Shown here in pieces: positions 37,616 to 46,728 of a stretch of 64,000 bases of DNA. The position numbers and the translations under genes are program-made. Position 1 is the stretch's first letter, and the number at the start of each line of letters is the position of its first letter. Below the pieces are notes generated by a model, which saw only the letters and a program-made list of their open reading frames with translations, was not told the origin of the DNA and searched no databases. Origin of the DNA: Alistipes excrementigallinarum (lineage in GTDB: Bacteria > Bacteroidota > Bacteroidia > Bacteroidales > Rikenellaceae); the NCBI GenBank assembly GCA_019112825.1, contig DXIP01000003.1, forward strand, positions 3,098 to 67,097. Direction: 5' to 3'.

Positions 37616-38736
37616 TATTCCGTAGGTTTGTTAGTTTCGTTGGACGTATGTTCCGCAGCGGCTCCGTCGGCTGTTGCGCCCGAGGCCTCTCCGCCGGCAC
37701 CCTCTGCGGAGTGCTCGCCCGAAGGACGGGCTCCGCGGCGGCGGTGACGGCTGCGGCTGCGCGGGGCGGCGGACTGCTCCTGCGCCCCCTCGGCCGACCC
37801 CTTTCCGCCGGCTGCAGGCACACCCTCTGCCGGTGCGGCACTCGGTGCAGCGTGCTCAGCAGCGGCCGAAGCGGCTGCGGCCTCCGCACGAAGCGGCTCC
37901 TCGGAACGTGCCTCGGAACGTGCCTCAGGCCGAACTTCGGGCTGCGCTTCACGCTCCGTCCGCGCAGCCGTGAACTCGGCCGTCTTGACAGCGGCAGGCT
38001 GCTCCGAAGCGGGTTTTCCGGCTGCGCTCCGCTCCACGGCTGCCGACTTCTCGGCACCAACGGGCTTCTCAGCGGCAACGGCCTTTTCCGCAGTCGCGGC
38101 ATCTGTCTGCTTCCGGGCGGCGTCTCCGGCCGGTTTCCGGCGTTCGGCCGGACGCTCCGACGGCGTCTGGGTCGTCTGGGCCGGGGCTGCGGCGGCATTG
38201 CGCGGAGCCGAGCCCTGCGGCTGCTCAGCGGCGGCGGCTTCACCGCGACCGCCCCGGTTGCGGCGGCGACGGCGCGACGAGGCGGAAGCCTCCCCCTCCT
38301 TCACGCCGGCAGCCTGTTGCGGACGGGCCGGAGCCTCGTTGCGGGCTCCCTTTGCGGCGGCTTCGCCGCGCTGCGGGGCCGTCTTCACGTCGGCACGGTT
38401 GCGGGGCTGTCCCTGCGGACGGGCGCCCTCCTCGCCCCGGCGTACGGAGGCGGCAGCGGCCGTCGACGCGTTGCGTCCCGAACGGCCATTGCGGCCGCGG
38501 CCGTTGCGCCCCTCGCCGCGCTGCGCCCCATGGTCGCCCCGGCGCGAGGCGTTTGCCGGCTCCTCCTTGCCGGAGGACAGGCCCACAAGCAGCACGCAGC
38601 AGGCCGCCACGGCGCCGAGCGCCTGGACGACGATTCCGGCCGTATGCCAGTCGGTCACCAGCCGGATAAGGAGCGAGGCCACTGCCAGTACGGCAACGGC
38701 CCACTCCAACAGAGTTCTTGTGCGGTTTTTCGTCAT
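37615..38736 (-). CDS. Membrane-anchored, disordered Ala/Arg/Glu-rich protein
   Basis: 373 residues. Two membrane helices (about 12-28 and 33-52, WHTAGIVVQALGAVAACCVLL) are followed by some 310 residues without regular structure, rich in Ala, Arg, Glu and Pro, with basic clusters such as SRRRRRNRGG. No family is recognised. It begins directly after the guaB stop and overlaps guaA by one base, so it is translated with the two GMP-pathway enzymes. The codon pattern is consistent with coding. The basic tail could bind nucleic acid, but this is speculation. Confidence 0.7.
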   Translation of the reverse strand: MTKNRTRTLLEWAVAVLAVASLLIRLVTDWHTAGIVVQALGAVAACCVLLVGLSSGKEEPANASRRGDHGAQRGEGRNGRGRNGRSGRNASTAAAASVRRGEEGARPQGQPRNRADVKTAPQRGEAAAKGARNEAPARPQQAAGVKEGEASASSRRRRRNRGGRGEAAAAEQPQGSAPRNAAAAPAQTTQTPSERPAERRKPAGDAARKQTDAATAEKAVAAEKPVGAEKSAAVERSAAGKPASEQPAAVKTAEFTAARTEREAQPEVRPEARSEARSEEPLRAEAAAASAAAEHAAPSAAPAEGVPAAGGKGSAEGAQEQSAAPRSRSRHRRRGARPSGEHSAEGAGGEASGATADGAAAEHTSNETNKPTE

Positions 38737-40209
38737 TTATCGTTCACTCGAGTAGTTGGGAGCTTCGCGCGTAATGGCCACGTCGTGCGGGTGGCTCTCA
38801 TGCATGCCCGAAGCGGTGATTCGGATGAATTTGGCCGTCTGAAGCGTCGGGATGTCCTTCGCGCCGCAGTAGCCCATGCCCGAACGCAGACCGCCGATGA
38901 GCTGGTAGACCGTCTCGCTGAGGGCACCCTTGAAGGGGACGCGGGCCTCGATGCCTTCGGGCACCAGCTTGTTGATGTTGCACCCCTTCTGGAAGTAGCG
39001 GTCGGCCGAGCCCGCCTTCATGGCCTCGATGGAGCCCATGCCGCGGTAGGCCTTGAACTTGCGGCCGTTGTAGATAATCGTCTCGCCCGGAGCCTCCTCC
39101 GTGCCGGCGAACATCGAGCCAATCATCACGCAGTCGCCGCCTGCGGCAAGCGCCTTGACGATGTCGCCCGAGTAGCGCAGACCGCCGTCGGCGATGACCG
39201 GAACGCCCGAACCCTTGGCGGCCGATGCGGCGGCGTAGATGGCCGAGAGCTGCGGAACGCCCACGCCGGCGATGATGCGCGTGGTGCAAATCGAGCCGGG
39301 GCCGATGCCCACCTTGATGCCGTCGGCACCGTGGTCAATCAGGTAGCGGGCCGCTTCTGCCGTGGCGATGTTACCCACCACTACGTCCAGCTTCGGATAT
39401 TCGGCCTTGATGCGCATCAGGGCGTTGACGATGTTGGCCGAGTGGCCGTGCGCCGAGTCGAGCACCACGGCGTCGACATCCTCGTCGACGAGCGCCTTGA
39501 CACGCTCCATCATGTCGGGCGTGATACCCACGCCGGCCGCTACGCGCAGACGGCCCTTCTCGTCCTTGCAGGCATTGGGATGGTCCTGCACCTTGGTGAT
39601 GTCCTTGTAGGTGATGAGTCCCACGAGCCGGCCTTCGTCGTCGACTACGGGGAGCTTTTCGATTTTGCTGCCCAGGAGCGTCTCCTGCGCCTCGCGCAGG
39701 TCGGTGCTGTGGGTCGTCACGAGCCGGTCACCGGGGGTCATCACCTCGGAGATGCGGCGCTGCATGTCGCGCTGGAAGCGCAGGTCGCGGTTGGTCACGA
39801 TGCCAATCAGACGGCGCCCGGCATCCACCACGGGAATGCCGCCGATTTTGTTCTCCTGCATCAATGCGAGGGCATCGCCGACGGTCTCCTCCTTGGAAAT
39901 GGTCACCGGGTCGTAAATCATGCCGTTCTCGGCACGCTTCACACGACGCACCTGCACGGCCTGCTCGGCAATGGACATGTTCTTGTGAATCACGCCGATA
40001 CCTCCTTCGCGGGCAAGAGCTATCGCCAGCGGAGCCTCCGTGACGGTATCCATCGCCGCGGAGACGATGGGGATGTTGAGCTGGATATTACGCGAGAATC
40101 GGGTCTTGACATTCACCTCTCGCGGCAACACTTCCGAATAGGCGGGTATGAGCAGCACGTCGTCGAAGGTAAGGCCTTCGGGCTGCACCCTTTCATTGAT
40201 AAACGACAT
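38737..40209 (-). CDS. guaB: IMP dehydrogenase
   Basis: It oxidises IMP to XMP with NAD, the committed step to GMP. 490 residues: start MSFINERVQPEGLTFDDVLL, two CBS domains (about 95-215, RLIGIVTNRDLRF and RLVGLITYKDI), the active-site loop GIGPGSICTTR with the catalytic Cys, and the flap KAYRGMGSIEAM. The ATG at 40209 is used because the promoter at 40234-40265 lies inside the longer open frame. Confidence 0.98.
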   Translation of the reverse strand: MSFINERVQPEGLTFDDVLLIPAYSEVLPREVNVKTRFSRNIQLNIPIVSAAMDTVTEAPLAIALAREGGIGVIHKNMSIAEQAVQVRRVKRAENGMIYDPVTISKEETVGDALALMQENKIGGIPVVDAGRRLIGIVTNRDLRFQRDMQRRISEVMTPGDRLVTTHSTDLREAQETLLGSKIEKLPVVDDEGRLVGLITYKDITKVQDHPNACKDEKGRLRVAAGVGITPDMMERVKALVDEDVDAVVLDSAHGHSANIVNALMRIKAEYPKLDVVVGNIATAEAARYLIDHGADGIKVGIGPGSICTTRIIAGVGVPQLSAIYAAASAAKGSGVPVIADGGLRYSGDIVKALAAGGDCVMIGSMFAGTEEAPGETIIYNGRKFKAYRGMGSIEAMKAGSADRYFQKGCNINKLVPEGIEARVPFKGALSETVYQLIGGLRSGMGYCGAKDIPTLQTAKFIRITASGMHESHPHDVAITREAPNYSSER

Positions 40210-40233
40210 AAGAACGTGGATTTTTGTTGCCTG

Positions 40234-40265
40234 CAAAAATAAGCATTTTTTTCGAACGGCCCAAA
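40234..40265 (-). promoter_or_regulatory. Promoter of the gua operon
   Basis: Minus strand TTTG (40265-40262), 20 nt, TATTTTTG (40241-40234). The guaB ATG lies 25 bp downstream. Confidence 0.75.
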
Positions 40266-40344
40266 CCTGCAACGAATTTCCTACGGAAAAGATGACCGAG
40301 CGCGCCGCACCCGCTCCGCACCCGGAGGCAAAAGAGGAAAAAGA

Positions 40345-40377
40345 CGAAGGGGCGCACCCTTGCGGGAGGCCCCTTCG
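40345..40377 (-). terminator. Terminator of panB
   Basis: On the minus strand CGAAGGGGC and GCCCCTTCG arms flank a 15-base loop and are followed by TCTTTTTCC. The hairpin lies 50 bp after the panB stop. Confidence 0.75.
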
Positions 40378-40426
40378 GAGGTTTGCTGCCGCCGGACCGT
40401 GAAGTCGCGGCGCTCTGCGTCCGAGA

Positions 40427-41242
40427 TTAATACTGCTCCTTCTCGTTGGGGAAGTCGCACTCCTTCACGTCGGCCACGTAGCGCTCGACGGCATCGGTCA
40501 TCACCGTGTGCAGGTCGGCATAGCGGCGCAGGAAGCGGGGCGAGAAGCCCTTGTTGATGCCCAGCATGTCGTGGATGACCAGCACCTGGCCGTCGCAGCC
40601 CGGGCCGGCGCCGATGCCGATGGTCGGCGTCGGGATTTCACTCGTCACGCGCGTTGCCAGCGCCGCGGGAATCTTCTCGAGGACGATGCCGAAGCACCCC
40701 GCCTCGCTCAGCAGATGGGCGTCACGCACGAGCTTGGCCGCCTCGGCCTCCTCCTTGGCGCGGACGTTGTAGGTGCCGAACTTGTGAATCGACTGGGGCG
40801 TCAGTCCCAGGTGACCCATGACGGGGATGCCCGCCGAGAGGATGCGCTGCACCGACTCGAGCACCTCCTCGCCGCCCTCCATCTTCACGGCGTCGGCCTC
40901 GGTCTCCTTCATGATGCGCACGGCCGAGTCGAGCGCCACCTTCGAGTTGCCCTGATAGGTGCCGAACGGCAGGTCGACCACCACCAGCGCACGCTGCACG
41001 GCGCGCACCACCGAGCGGGCGTGGTAAATCATCATATCGAGCGTAATGGGGAGCGTCGTCTCGTAGCCGGCCATCACGTTGGCCGCCGAGTCGCCCACCA
41101 GAATCACATCGACTCCGGCGGCATCGACAATCTTCGCCATCGAATAATCATACGAGGTGAGCATGGCGATTTTCTCGCCGCGCTGCTTCATTTCCGTGAG
41201 CCGGTAAGTCGTCACGGCCCGAACGGTGCTTTCTACAGACAT
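40427..41242 (-). CDS. panB: Ketopantoate hydroxymethyltransferase
   Basis: It makes ketopantoate from 2-oxoisovalerate and methylene-THF in pantothenate (CoA) synthesis. 271 residues with the metal-binding DSAANVMAGYETTLP, the substrate loop VMGHLGLTPQSIHKFG, the catalytic Glu in GIVLEKIPAALA, and TIGIGAGPGCDGQVLVIHDMLG (read in parts). A single-gene unit with its own promoter and terminator; no panC or panD is nearby. Confidence 0.97.
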   Translation of the reverse strand: MSVESTVRAVTTYRLTEMKQRGEKIAMLTSYDYSMAKIVDAAGVDVILVGDSAANVMAGYETTLPITLDMMIYHARSVVRAVQRALVVVDLPFGTYQGNSKVALDSAVRIMKETEADAVKMEGGEEVLESVQRILSAGIPVMGHLGLTPQSIHKFGTYNVRAKEEAEAAKLVRDAHLLSEAGCFGIVLEKIPAALATRVTSEIPTPTIGIGAGPGCDGQVLVIHDMLGINKGFSPRFLRRYADLHTVMTDAVERYVADVKECDFPNEKEQY

Positions 41243-41317
41243 CTTTTTTGCGTTTAGTACTTAGCGTTGTACGGCCGGCCGGGCCCGCTGCGGGCGGCAC
41301 GCCGGTCAAAATCGGGG

Positions 41318-41349
41318 CAAAGGTAGTGCATGGCGGCGGCACAAGCAAA
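41318..41349 (-). promoter_or_regulatory. Promoter of panB
   Basis: Minus strand TTTG (41349-41346), 20 nt, TACCTTTG (41325-41318): a full consensus match. The leader is about 70 nt. Confidence 0.75.
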
Positions 41350-41379
41350 TTTTTTTCACCCTGCGGCCTCCGCGCCCGC

Positions 41380-41553
41380 TCCGGGACACCCGCCCCGGGA
41401 CACCCGCCCGGCGGCGGCTCTGCGGCCCGACGGCTCTGCGGCCCGACAGCCCGACGGCCCGACGGCTCTGCGGCTCTGCGTGTCAGCGGCCCGGCTGTTC
41501 TGCGGCCCGGCGCCTCAGCAGCCCGACGACCCGACGGCCCGGCGCCTCAGCGC
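41380..41553. repeat. Degenerate GC-rich tandem repeats
   Basis: Units such as GGCTCTGCGGCCCGACG recur several times with variation, after two copies of GGGACACCCGCCC. The block fills the spacer between panB and the SpoU gene and covers the last codons of the latter. Confidence 0.6.
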
Positions 41554-42077
41554 GCCAGCTGGCGGAAGAACTCCCACAGCACGACGCCCCCCGAGACCGA
41601 GACGTTGAGCGAGTGCTTCGTCCCCGCCTGCGGAATCTCCAGCGCCCCGTCGCACAGGTCGACGGCCTGCTGCGAGACCCCCTCCACCTCGTTGCCGAAG
41701 ACCAGGGCGTACTTCACCCCCGGCTCGACGCGGAAGCGCTCGAGCGAGCAGGCCCCCTCGACCTGCTCGACGGCCAGCAGGCGGTAACCCTCCGCACGCA
41801 GCGCCTCGAGGCAGTCGGTCGTCTGCCCGGCATGGTGCCACACGACGGTGGCCTCGGCACCGAGCGCCGACTTGTGAATCTCGCGCGAAGGGGGCACCGC
41901 CGTGATGCCGCACAGGTGGATGCACTCCACGGCAAAGGCGTCGCCCGTGCGGAAAAAGGCACCCACGTTCTGGGCCGACCGCACGTTGTCGAGCACCACC
42001 GCAACGGGCATCTTCTCCCGGGCGGCAAACTCCTCGGGCGTGGGACGTCCGAGCTCTTCGTTGGTAATCTTGCGCAT
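41547..42077 (-). CDS. SpoU/TrmH-family RNA 2'-O-methyltransferase
   Basis: 176 residues of a SPOUT methyltransferase. Motif 1 DNVRSAQNVGAFFRTGDAF, motif 2 YALVFGNEVEGVS and motif 3 EIPQAGTKHSLNVSVSGGVV form the knotted SAM site. It lacks the N-terminal substrate domain of RlmB, and the target (tRNA or rRNA) cannot be told. A -7-like TACATTTG lies at 42097-42104. It is divergent from the outer-membrane gene at 42163. Confidence 0.9.
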   Translation of the reverse strand: MRKITNEELGRPTPEEFAAREKMPVAVVLDNVRSAQNVGAFFRTGDAFAVECIHLCGITAVPPSREIHKSALGAEATVVWHHAGQTTDCLEALRAEGYRLLAVEQVEGACSLERFRVEPGVKYALVFGNEVEGVSQQAVDLCDGALEIPQAGTKHSLNVSVSGGVVLWEFFRQLAR

Positions 42078-42162
42078 TGCTCCTCTAATTTGGATGCAAA
42101 TGTAACCAAATTTGAAATCTTTTCCCTACTTTTGTCGGTTGATTGCAACCCTGCAACTGCGC

Positions 42163-43290
42163 ATGAAGAAAATTCGAATCATCCTCACGCTGCTGACGGC
42201 CCTCTGCGCCGCCCGACTCTCGGCCCAGGAGCTCTTCGTCGACGTCGACTTCCGGACCTACTTCGACAACAAGGAGTTCGGCAGCTGCACCTTCACCGTG
42301 CCCGAACCCGAGAAGGTCTCGGGCACCGACTTCGCCGCCCGCCTCACCCCGCGCATCGGTCTGCGCTGGGAGGAGAAGAACTCGCTGGTCTTCGGTGCCG
42401 ACATGGTCCAGAACTTCGGTGAACCCGGCTCGCAATTCCTCTCGGAGGTGAAGCCCGTGATGTACTACCAGTTCCAGACGCCCCGAGTGCGGGCCGTGGC
42501 CGGCATCTTCACGCGCGACCTGACCCACGACGAGGACTACTCGACGGCCTTCTTCTCGCTCGCCGAGCGCTTCGTCCACAACCGCATGAACGGCGTCCTG
42601 GCCCAGTACAACGGCCGGCGCGGCTCCTACGTCGAGTTCGTCTGCGACTGGGAGGGGATGTACTCCACCGCCTCGCGCGAGAAGTTCCGGATTCTCAGCT
42701 CGGGGCGCCACTTCCTCGACCACTTCTACTACGGCTACAACCTCACGCTGCTCCACTTCGCCTTCCAGAAGGACGCTCCGCTCGAGAACGTGGTCGACTA
42801 CCTGCTCGTCAACCCGACGGTGGGCGTGAAGTTCAAGGCCTTCTTCGACTTCGACATCCACCTCGGACTGCTCCAGACGGCGCAGCGCGACCGCAGCTTC
42901 GGCCACTCGTGGGAGCTGCCCCGCATGGGCGAATTCGGGCTGCGCATGAGCCGCTGGGGATTCACGCTCGACGAGCGCATCTACTTCGGCGGAAACCTCT
43001 GCCCCTTCTACGGCGGACACGACTACGTGACCGAGGGCGGCGAAACGGTCTACATCCCCTACGGCCGCGCGCTCTATCCGGGCGAGAGCTTCTTCCGCAC
43101 CCAGCGCGGCTTCTACAACCGCGCGTCGCTCTCCTACGCCAAACACTTCTTCCACGACACGGTGCGCGTGCGCGCCGAGTTCGTCACCCACTGCGACGGC
43201 TCGGGGCTGGGCACGCAGCAGCTGCTCGACGTGGCCGTAAAGTTCCTCAAGCCGGTCTACAACAGCCGCAACCACAAACACGGACATTAA
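42163..43290 (+). CDS. Outer-membrane beta-barrel protein, function unknown
   Basis: 375 residues with signal peptide MKKIRIILTLLTALCAARLSA. Strand-rich and aromatic throughout (VMYYQFQTPRVRAVAGIF, HFYYGYNLTLLHFAF), consistent with a porin-like barrel. The C-terminus (RNHKHGH) is basic rather than a terminal Phe strand. The start is chosen for the signal peptide; the open frame begins 17 codons earlier over the -7 box TACTTTTG (42127-42134). It is followed by glnS after 16 bp. Confidence 0.72.
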   Translation: MKKIRIILTLLTALCAARLSAQELFVDVDFRTYFDNKEFGSCTFTVPEPEKVSGTDFAARLTPRIGLRWEEKNSLVFGADMVQNFGEPGSQFLSEVKPVMYYQFQTPRVRAVAGIFTRDLTHDEDYSTAFFSLAERFVHNRMNGVLAQYNGRRGSYVEFVCDWEGMYSTASREKFRILSSGRHFLDHFYYGYNLTLLHFAFQKDAPLENVVDYLLVNPTVGVKFKAFFDFDIHLGLLQTAQRDRSFGHSWELPRMGEFGLRMSRWGFTLDERIYFGGNLCPFYGGHDYVTEGGETVYIPYGRALYPGESFFRTQRGFYNRASLSYAKHFFHDTVRVRAEFVTHCDGSGLGTQQLLDVAVKFLKPVYNSRNHKHGH

Positions 43291-43306
43291 ACAGACATTA
43301 TATATT

Positions 43307-44989
43307 ATGGCAGCAACCGAAACCACCGAAACCCGCGAGAAGTCGCTGAACTTTCTCGAGGAGATTATCGAAAAATCGCTGGCCGACGGCAGCGTGAAGG
43401 AGATTCAGACCCGCTTCCCGCCCGAGCCGAACGGCTATCTGCACATCGGCCACGCCAAGAGCATCTGCATCAACTTCGGCCTGGCAAAGAAATACGGCGG
43501 CAAGTGCAACCTGCGCTTCGACGACACGAACCCCGTCAAGGAGGATGTCGAGTATGTCGACTCCATCAAGCGCGACATCCACTGGCTCGGCTTCGACTGG
43601 GCGCTGGAGCGCTACGCGTCGGACTACTTCGACCAGCTCTACGAGTGGGCCGTCCTCCTCATCAAGAAGGGGCTGGCCTACGTCGACGACCAGACCCAGG
43701 AGCAGATTCGCGAGAACCGCGGCACGGTCTCCGTACCGGGCACCCCGTCGCCGTGGCGCGACCGCTCGGTGGAGGAGAACCTCGACCTCTTCGAGCGGAT
43801 GAAGCGCGGCGAGTTCCCCGACGGCTCGAAGGTGCTGCGTGCGAAAATCGACATGGCGCACCCCAACATGCTCTTCCGCGACCCCATCATGTACCGCATC
43901 ATCCACGCCGAACACCACCGCACGGGCAACAAGTGGTGCATCTACCCGATGTACGACTACGCCCACGGCCAGAGCGACTCGATTGAGCACATCACCCACT
44001 CAATCTGCACGCTCGAGTTCGACGTCCACCGTCCGCTCTACGACTGGTTCATCCAGGCGCTGGGCATCTTCCCGTCGCACCAGTACGAGTTCGCGCGGCT
44101 CAACCTCACCTACACGCTCATGTCGAAGCGCCGCCTGCTGAAGCTCGTGCAGGAGGGCGCCGTGATGGGCTGGGACGACCCCCGCATGCCGACCATCTGC
44201 GCCCTGCGCCGCAAGGGCTACACCCCCGCATCGGTGCGCAACTTCGCCGAGATGGTGGGCGTCGCCAAGCGCGACAACGTCATCGACCTGGGCAAGCTCG
44301 AGTACTGCGTACGCGAGGACCTGAACAAGGTGGCCGAGCGCCGCATGGCCGTGCTCAACCCCCTGAAAGTGGTCATCACCAACTACGACGCCGCGAAGAC
44401 CGAATACTTCAAGGCGGTGAACAATCCCGAGAACGAGGCTGCCGGCACGCGCGAGGTACCCTTCTCGCGCGAGCTCTACATCGAGCGCGACGACTTCATG
44501 GAGAATCCCCCCAAGAAGTTCTTCCGCCTGCAGCCCGGCGGCGAGGTGCGCCTGCGCTACTCCTACCTCATCAAGTGCGAGGAGGTGATTAAGGATGCCG
44601 AGGGCAACATCACAGAGCTGCACTGCACCTACGACCCGATGTCGGGCGAGGGCTCGTCGAGCGACGGCCGCCGCGTCAAGGGTGTCATCCACTGGGTATC
44701 GGCTCCGCATGCCGTCGAAGCCGAAATCCGCCTCTTCAACCCTCTCTTCACGAAGGAGAACCCCGACGACGTGGAGGAGGGCAAGACGTGGGAGGACAAC
44801 CTCAACCCCGACTCGATGGTCAAAATCAAGGGTTACCTCGAGCCCTCGCTGCGCGACGTGCCCGTCGGCCAGGCCGTGCAGTTCGAGCGCGTGGGCTACT
44901 TCTGCCCCGACACGGACTCGACGCCCGACCATCTGGTCTTCAACCGCACGGTGACGCTCAAGGATTCGTGGGCCAAAATCAACAAGTAG
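43307..44989 (+). CDS. glnS: Glutaminyl-tRNA synthetase
   Basis: It charges tRNA-Gln. 560 residues: class I HIGH motif in EPNGYLHIGHAKSICIN, the KMSKS equivalent in LMSKRRLLKLV, the GlnRS-type RFDDTNP and CIYPMYDYAHGQSD, and the C-terminal anticodon beta barrels. With a separate gltX at 55381, this genome uses direct charging of glutamine. A terminator lies at 45269. Confidence 0.98.
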   Translation: MAATETTETREKSLNFLEEIIEKSLADGSVKEIQTRFPPEPNGYLHIGHAKSICINFGLAKKYGGKCNLRFDDTNPVKEDVEYVDSIKRDIHWLGFDWALERYASDYFDQLYEWAVLLIKKGLAYVDDQTQEQIRENRGTVSVPGTPSPWRDRSVEENLDLFERMKRGEFPDGSKVLRAKIDMAHPNMLFRDPIMYRIIHAEHHRTGNKWCIYPMYDYAHGQSDSIEHITHSICTLEFDVHRPLYDWFIQALGIFPSHQYEFARLNLTYTLMSKRRLLKLVQEGAVMGWDDPRMPTICALRRKGYTPASVRNFAEMVGVAKRDNVIDLGKLEYCVREDLNKVAERRMAVLNPLKVVITNYDAAKTEYFKAVNNPENEAAGTREVPFSRELYIERDDFMENPPKKFFRLQPGGEVRLRYSYLIKCEEVIKDAEGNITELHCTYDPMSGEGSSSDGRRVKGVIHWVSAPHAVEAEIRLFNPLFTKENPDDVEEGKTWEDNLNPDSMVKIKGYLEPSLRDVPVGQAVQFERVGYFCPDTDSTPDHLVFNRTVTLKDSWAKINK

Positions 44990-45061
44990 CCCCGCCACCC
45001 GACCGCCCCGCCCTGCCCTGACGTCGGACTGCCCCGCCACGTCCGACGCCCCAGTCGAGGG

Positions 45062-45257
45062 TAACAAACCGGGCCGCCGGTGACAAGCCGGGCAGCCGGT
45101 GAAAAATCGGGCCGCCGGTGACAAGCCGGGCCGCGACGGCAAGCCGGGCCGCTGGCGAAAAATCGGGCCGCTGGCGAAAAATCGGGCCGCAGACCGCCGG
45201 TTACAAGCCGGGCAGCCGGCAACGAACCGAGCCCCTGGCAATAAGCCGCTCCGCCGG
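45062..45257. repeat. Degenerate tandem repeat array of 18-20 bp units
   Basis: About ten units of the type ACAAGCCGGGCCGCCGGTG, alternating with GAAAAATCGGGCCGCTGGC, fill the spacer after glnS. Unit length and spacing vary and there are no distinct spacers, so it is not a CRISPR. The units could form many alternative GC hairpins. Confidence 0.75.
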
Positions 45258-45268
45258 TCGCTGAAACC

Positions 45269-45315
45269 GCTCCGCCCCGCCGCTTTACGATGAAGCGACG
45301 GGGCGGAGCTCTTTT
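45269..45315 (+). terminator. Terminator after glnS
   Basis: GCTCCGCCCCGCCGCTT pairs with AAGCGACGGGGCGGAGC (one mismatch) and is followed by TCTTTT. It lies 280 bp after the glnS stop, beyond the repeat array. Confidence 0.8.
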
Positions 45316-45427
45316 GTCCGGGAGGCCCTTTTCTTTGGGTGCGAAGAGCGTTTGCCCGAAAAAGTATTTCCTTTTTCGGAAATTTGTTTCTAACTTGCTC
45401 TACCGTAACCCTTAAAAAGAGACCGAC

Positions 45428-46441
<1,014 letters not shown>

Positions 46442-46481
46442 GCGGCGGCGCGAAAGGGCGCTGCACCGCCCCTTTGCAGAC

Positions 46482-46516
46482 AAAAATCCCCGACTTCTCA
46501 CGAAGCCGGGGATTTT
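46482..46516. terminator. Bidirectional terminator between fbp and the GT2 gene
   Basis: AAAATCCCCG-CTTC pairs with GAAG-CGGGGATTTT (one A/C mismatch), loop TCAC, with T residues on both strands. It ends fbp on the plus strand and probably the five-gene operon on the minus strand. Confidence 0.8.
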
Positions 46517-46620
46517 CATGATTTATGCCGGAGCGTATCTGAACCGAAAGATGCCCGTTTTTGGGTGGGGCACCCGCCGGAATCACATGGTCCGCAAGTT
46601 CAGGGCTGAGGGCGAAACAG

Positions 46621-46718
46621 CCTTCTCCTTCTCCTTCTCCTGTTCCTGCTCCTCCTTCTCCTGTTCCTGCTTCTCCTTCTCCTGTTCCTGCTCCTCCTCC
46701 TTCTTCTCCTTCTTCTCT
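46621..46718. repeat. Polypyrimidine tandem repeat
   Basis: Some 98 bp made only of C, T and an occasional G, built from units such as TTCTCCTGTTCCTGCTCC. On the minus strand it is an AG-rich tract starting 10 bp after the GT2 stop. In another minus-strand frame it would read Lys/Glu/Gln repeats, without signs of a gene. Confidence 0.8.
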
Positions 46719-46728
46719 CGCCCCCGCG

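Noticed and set aside
37648..40242. 864-codon plus-strand open frame
   Set aside because: It lies opposite guaB and the disordered protein gene; guaB is certain and the mirror frame shows no motif.
45062..45257. CRISPR array
   Set aside because: The units adjoin with variable length and no unique spacers, and no cas gene is present.
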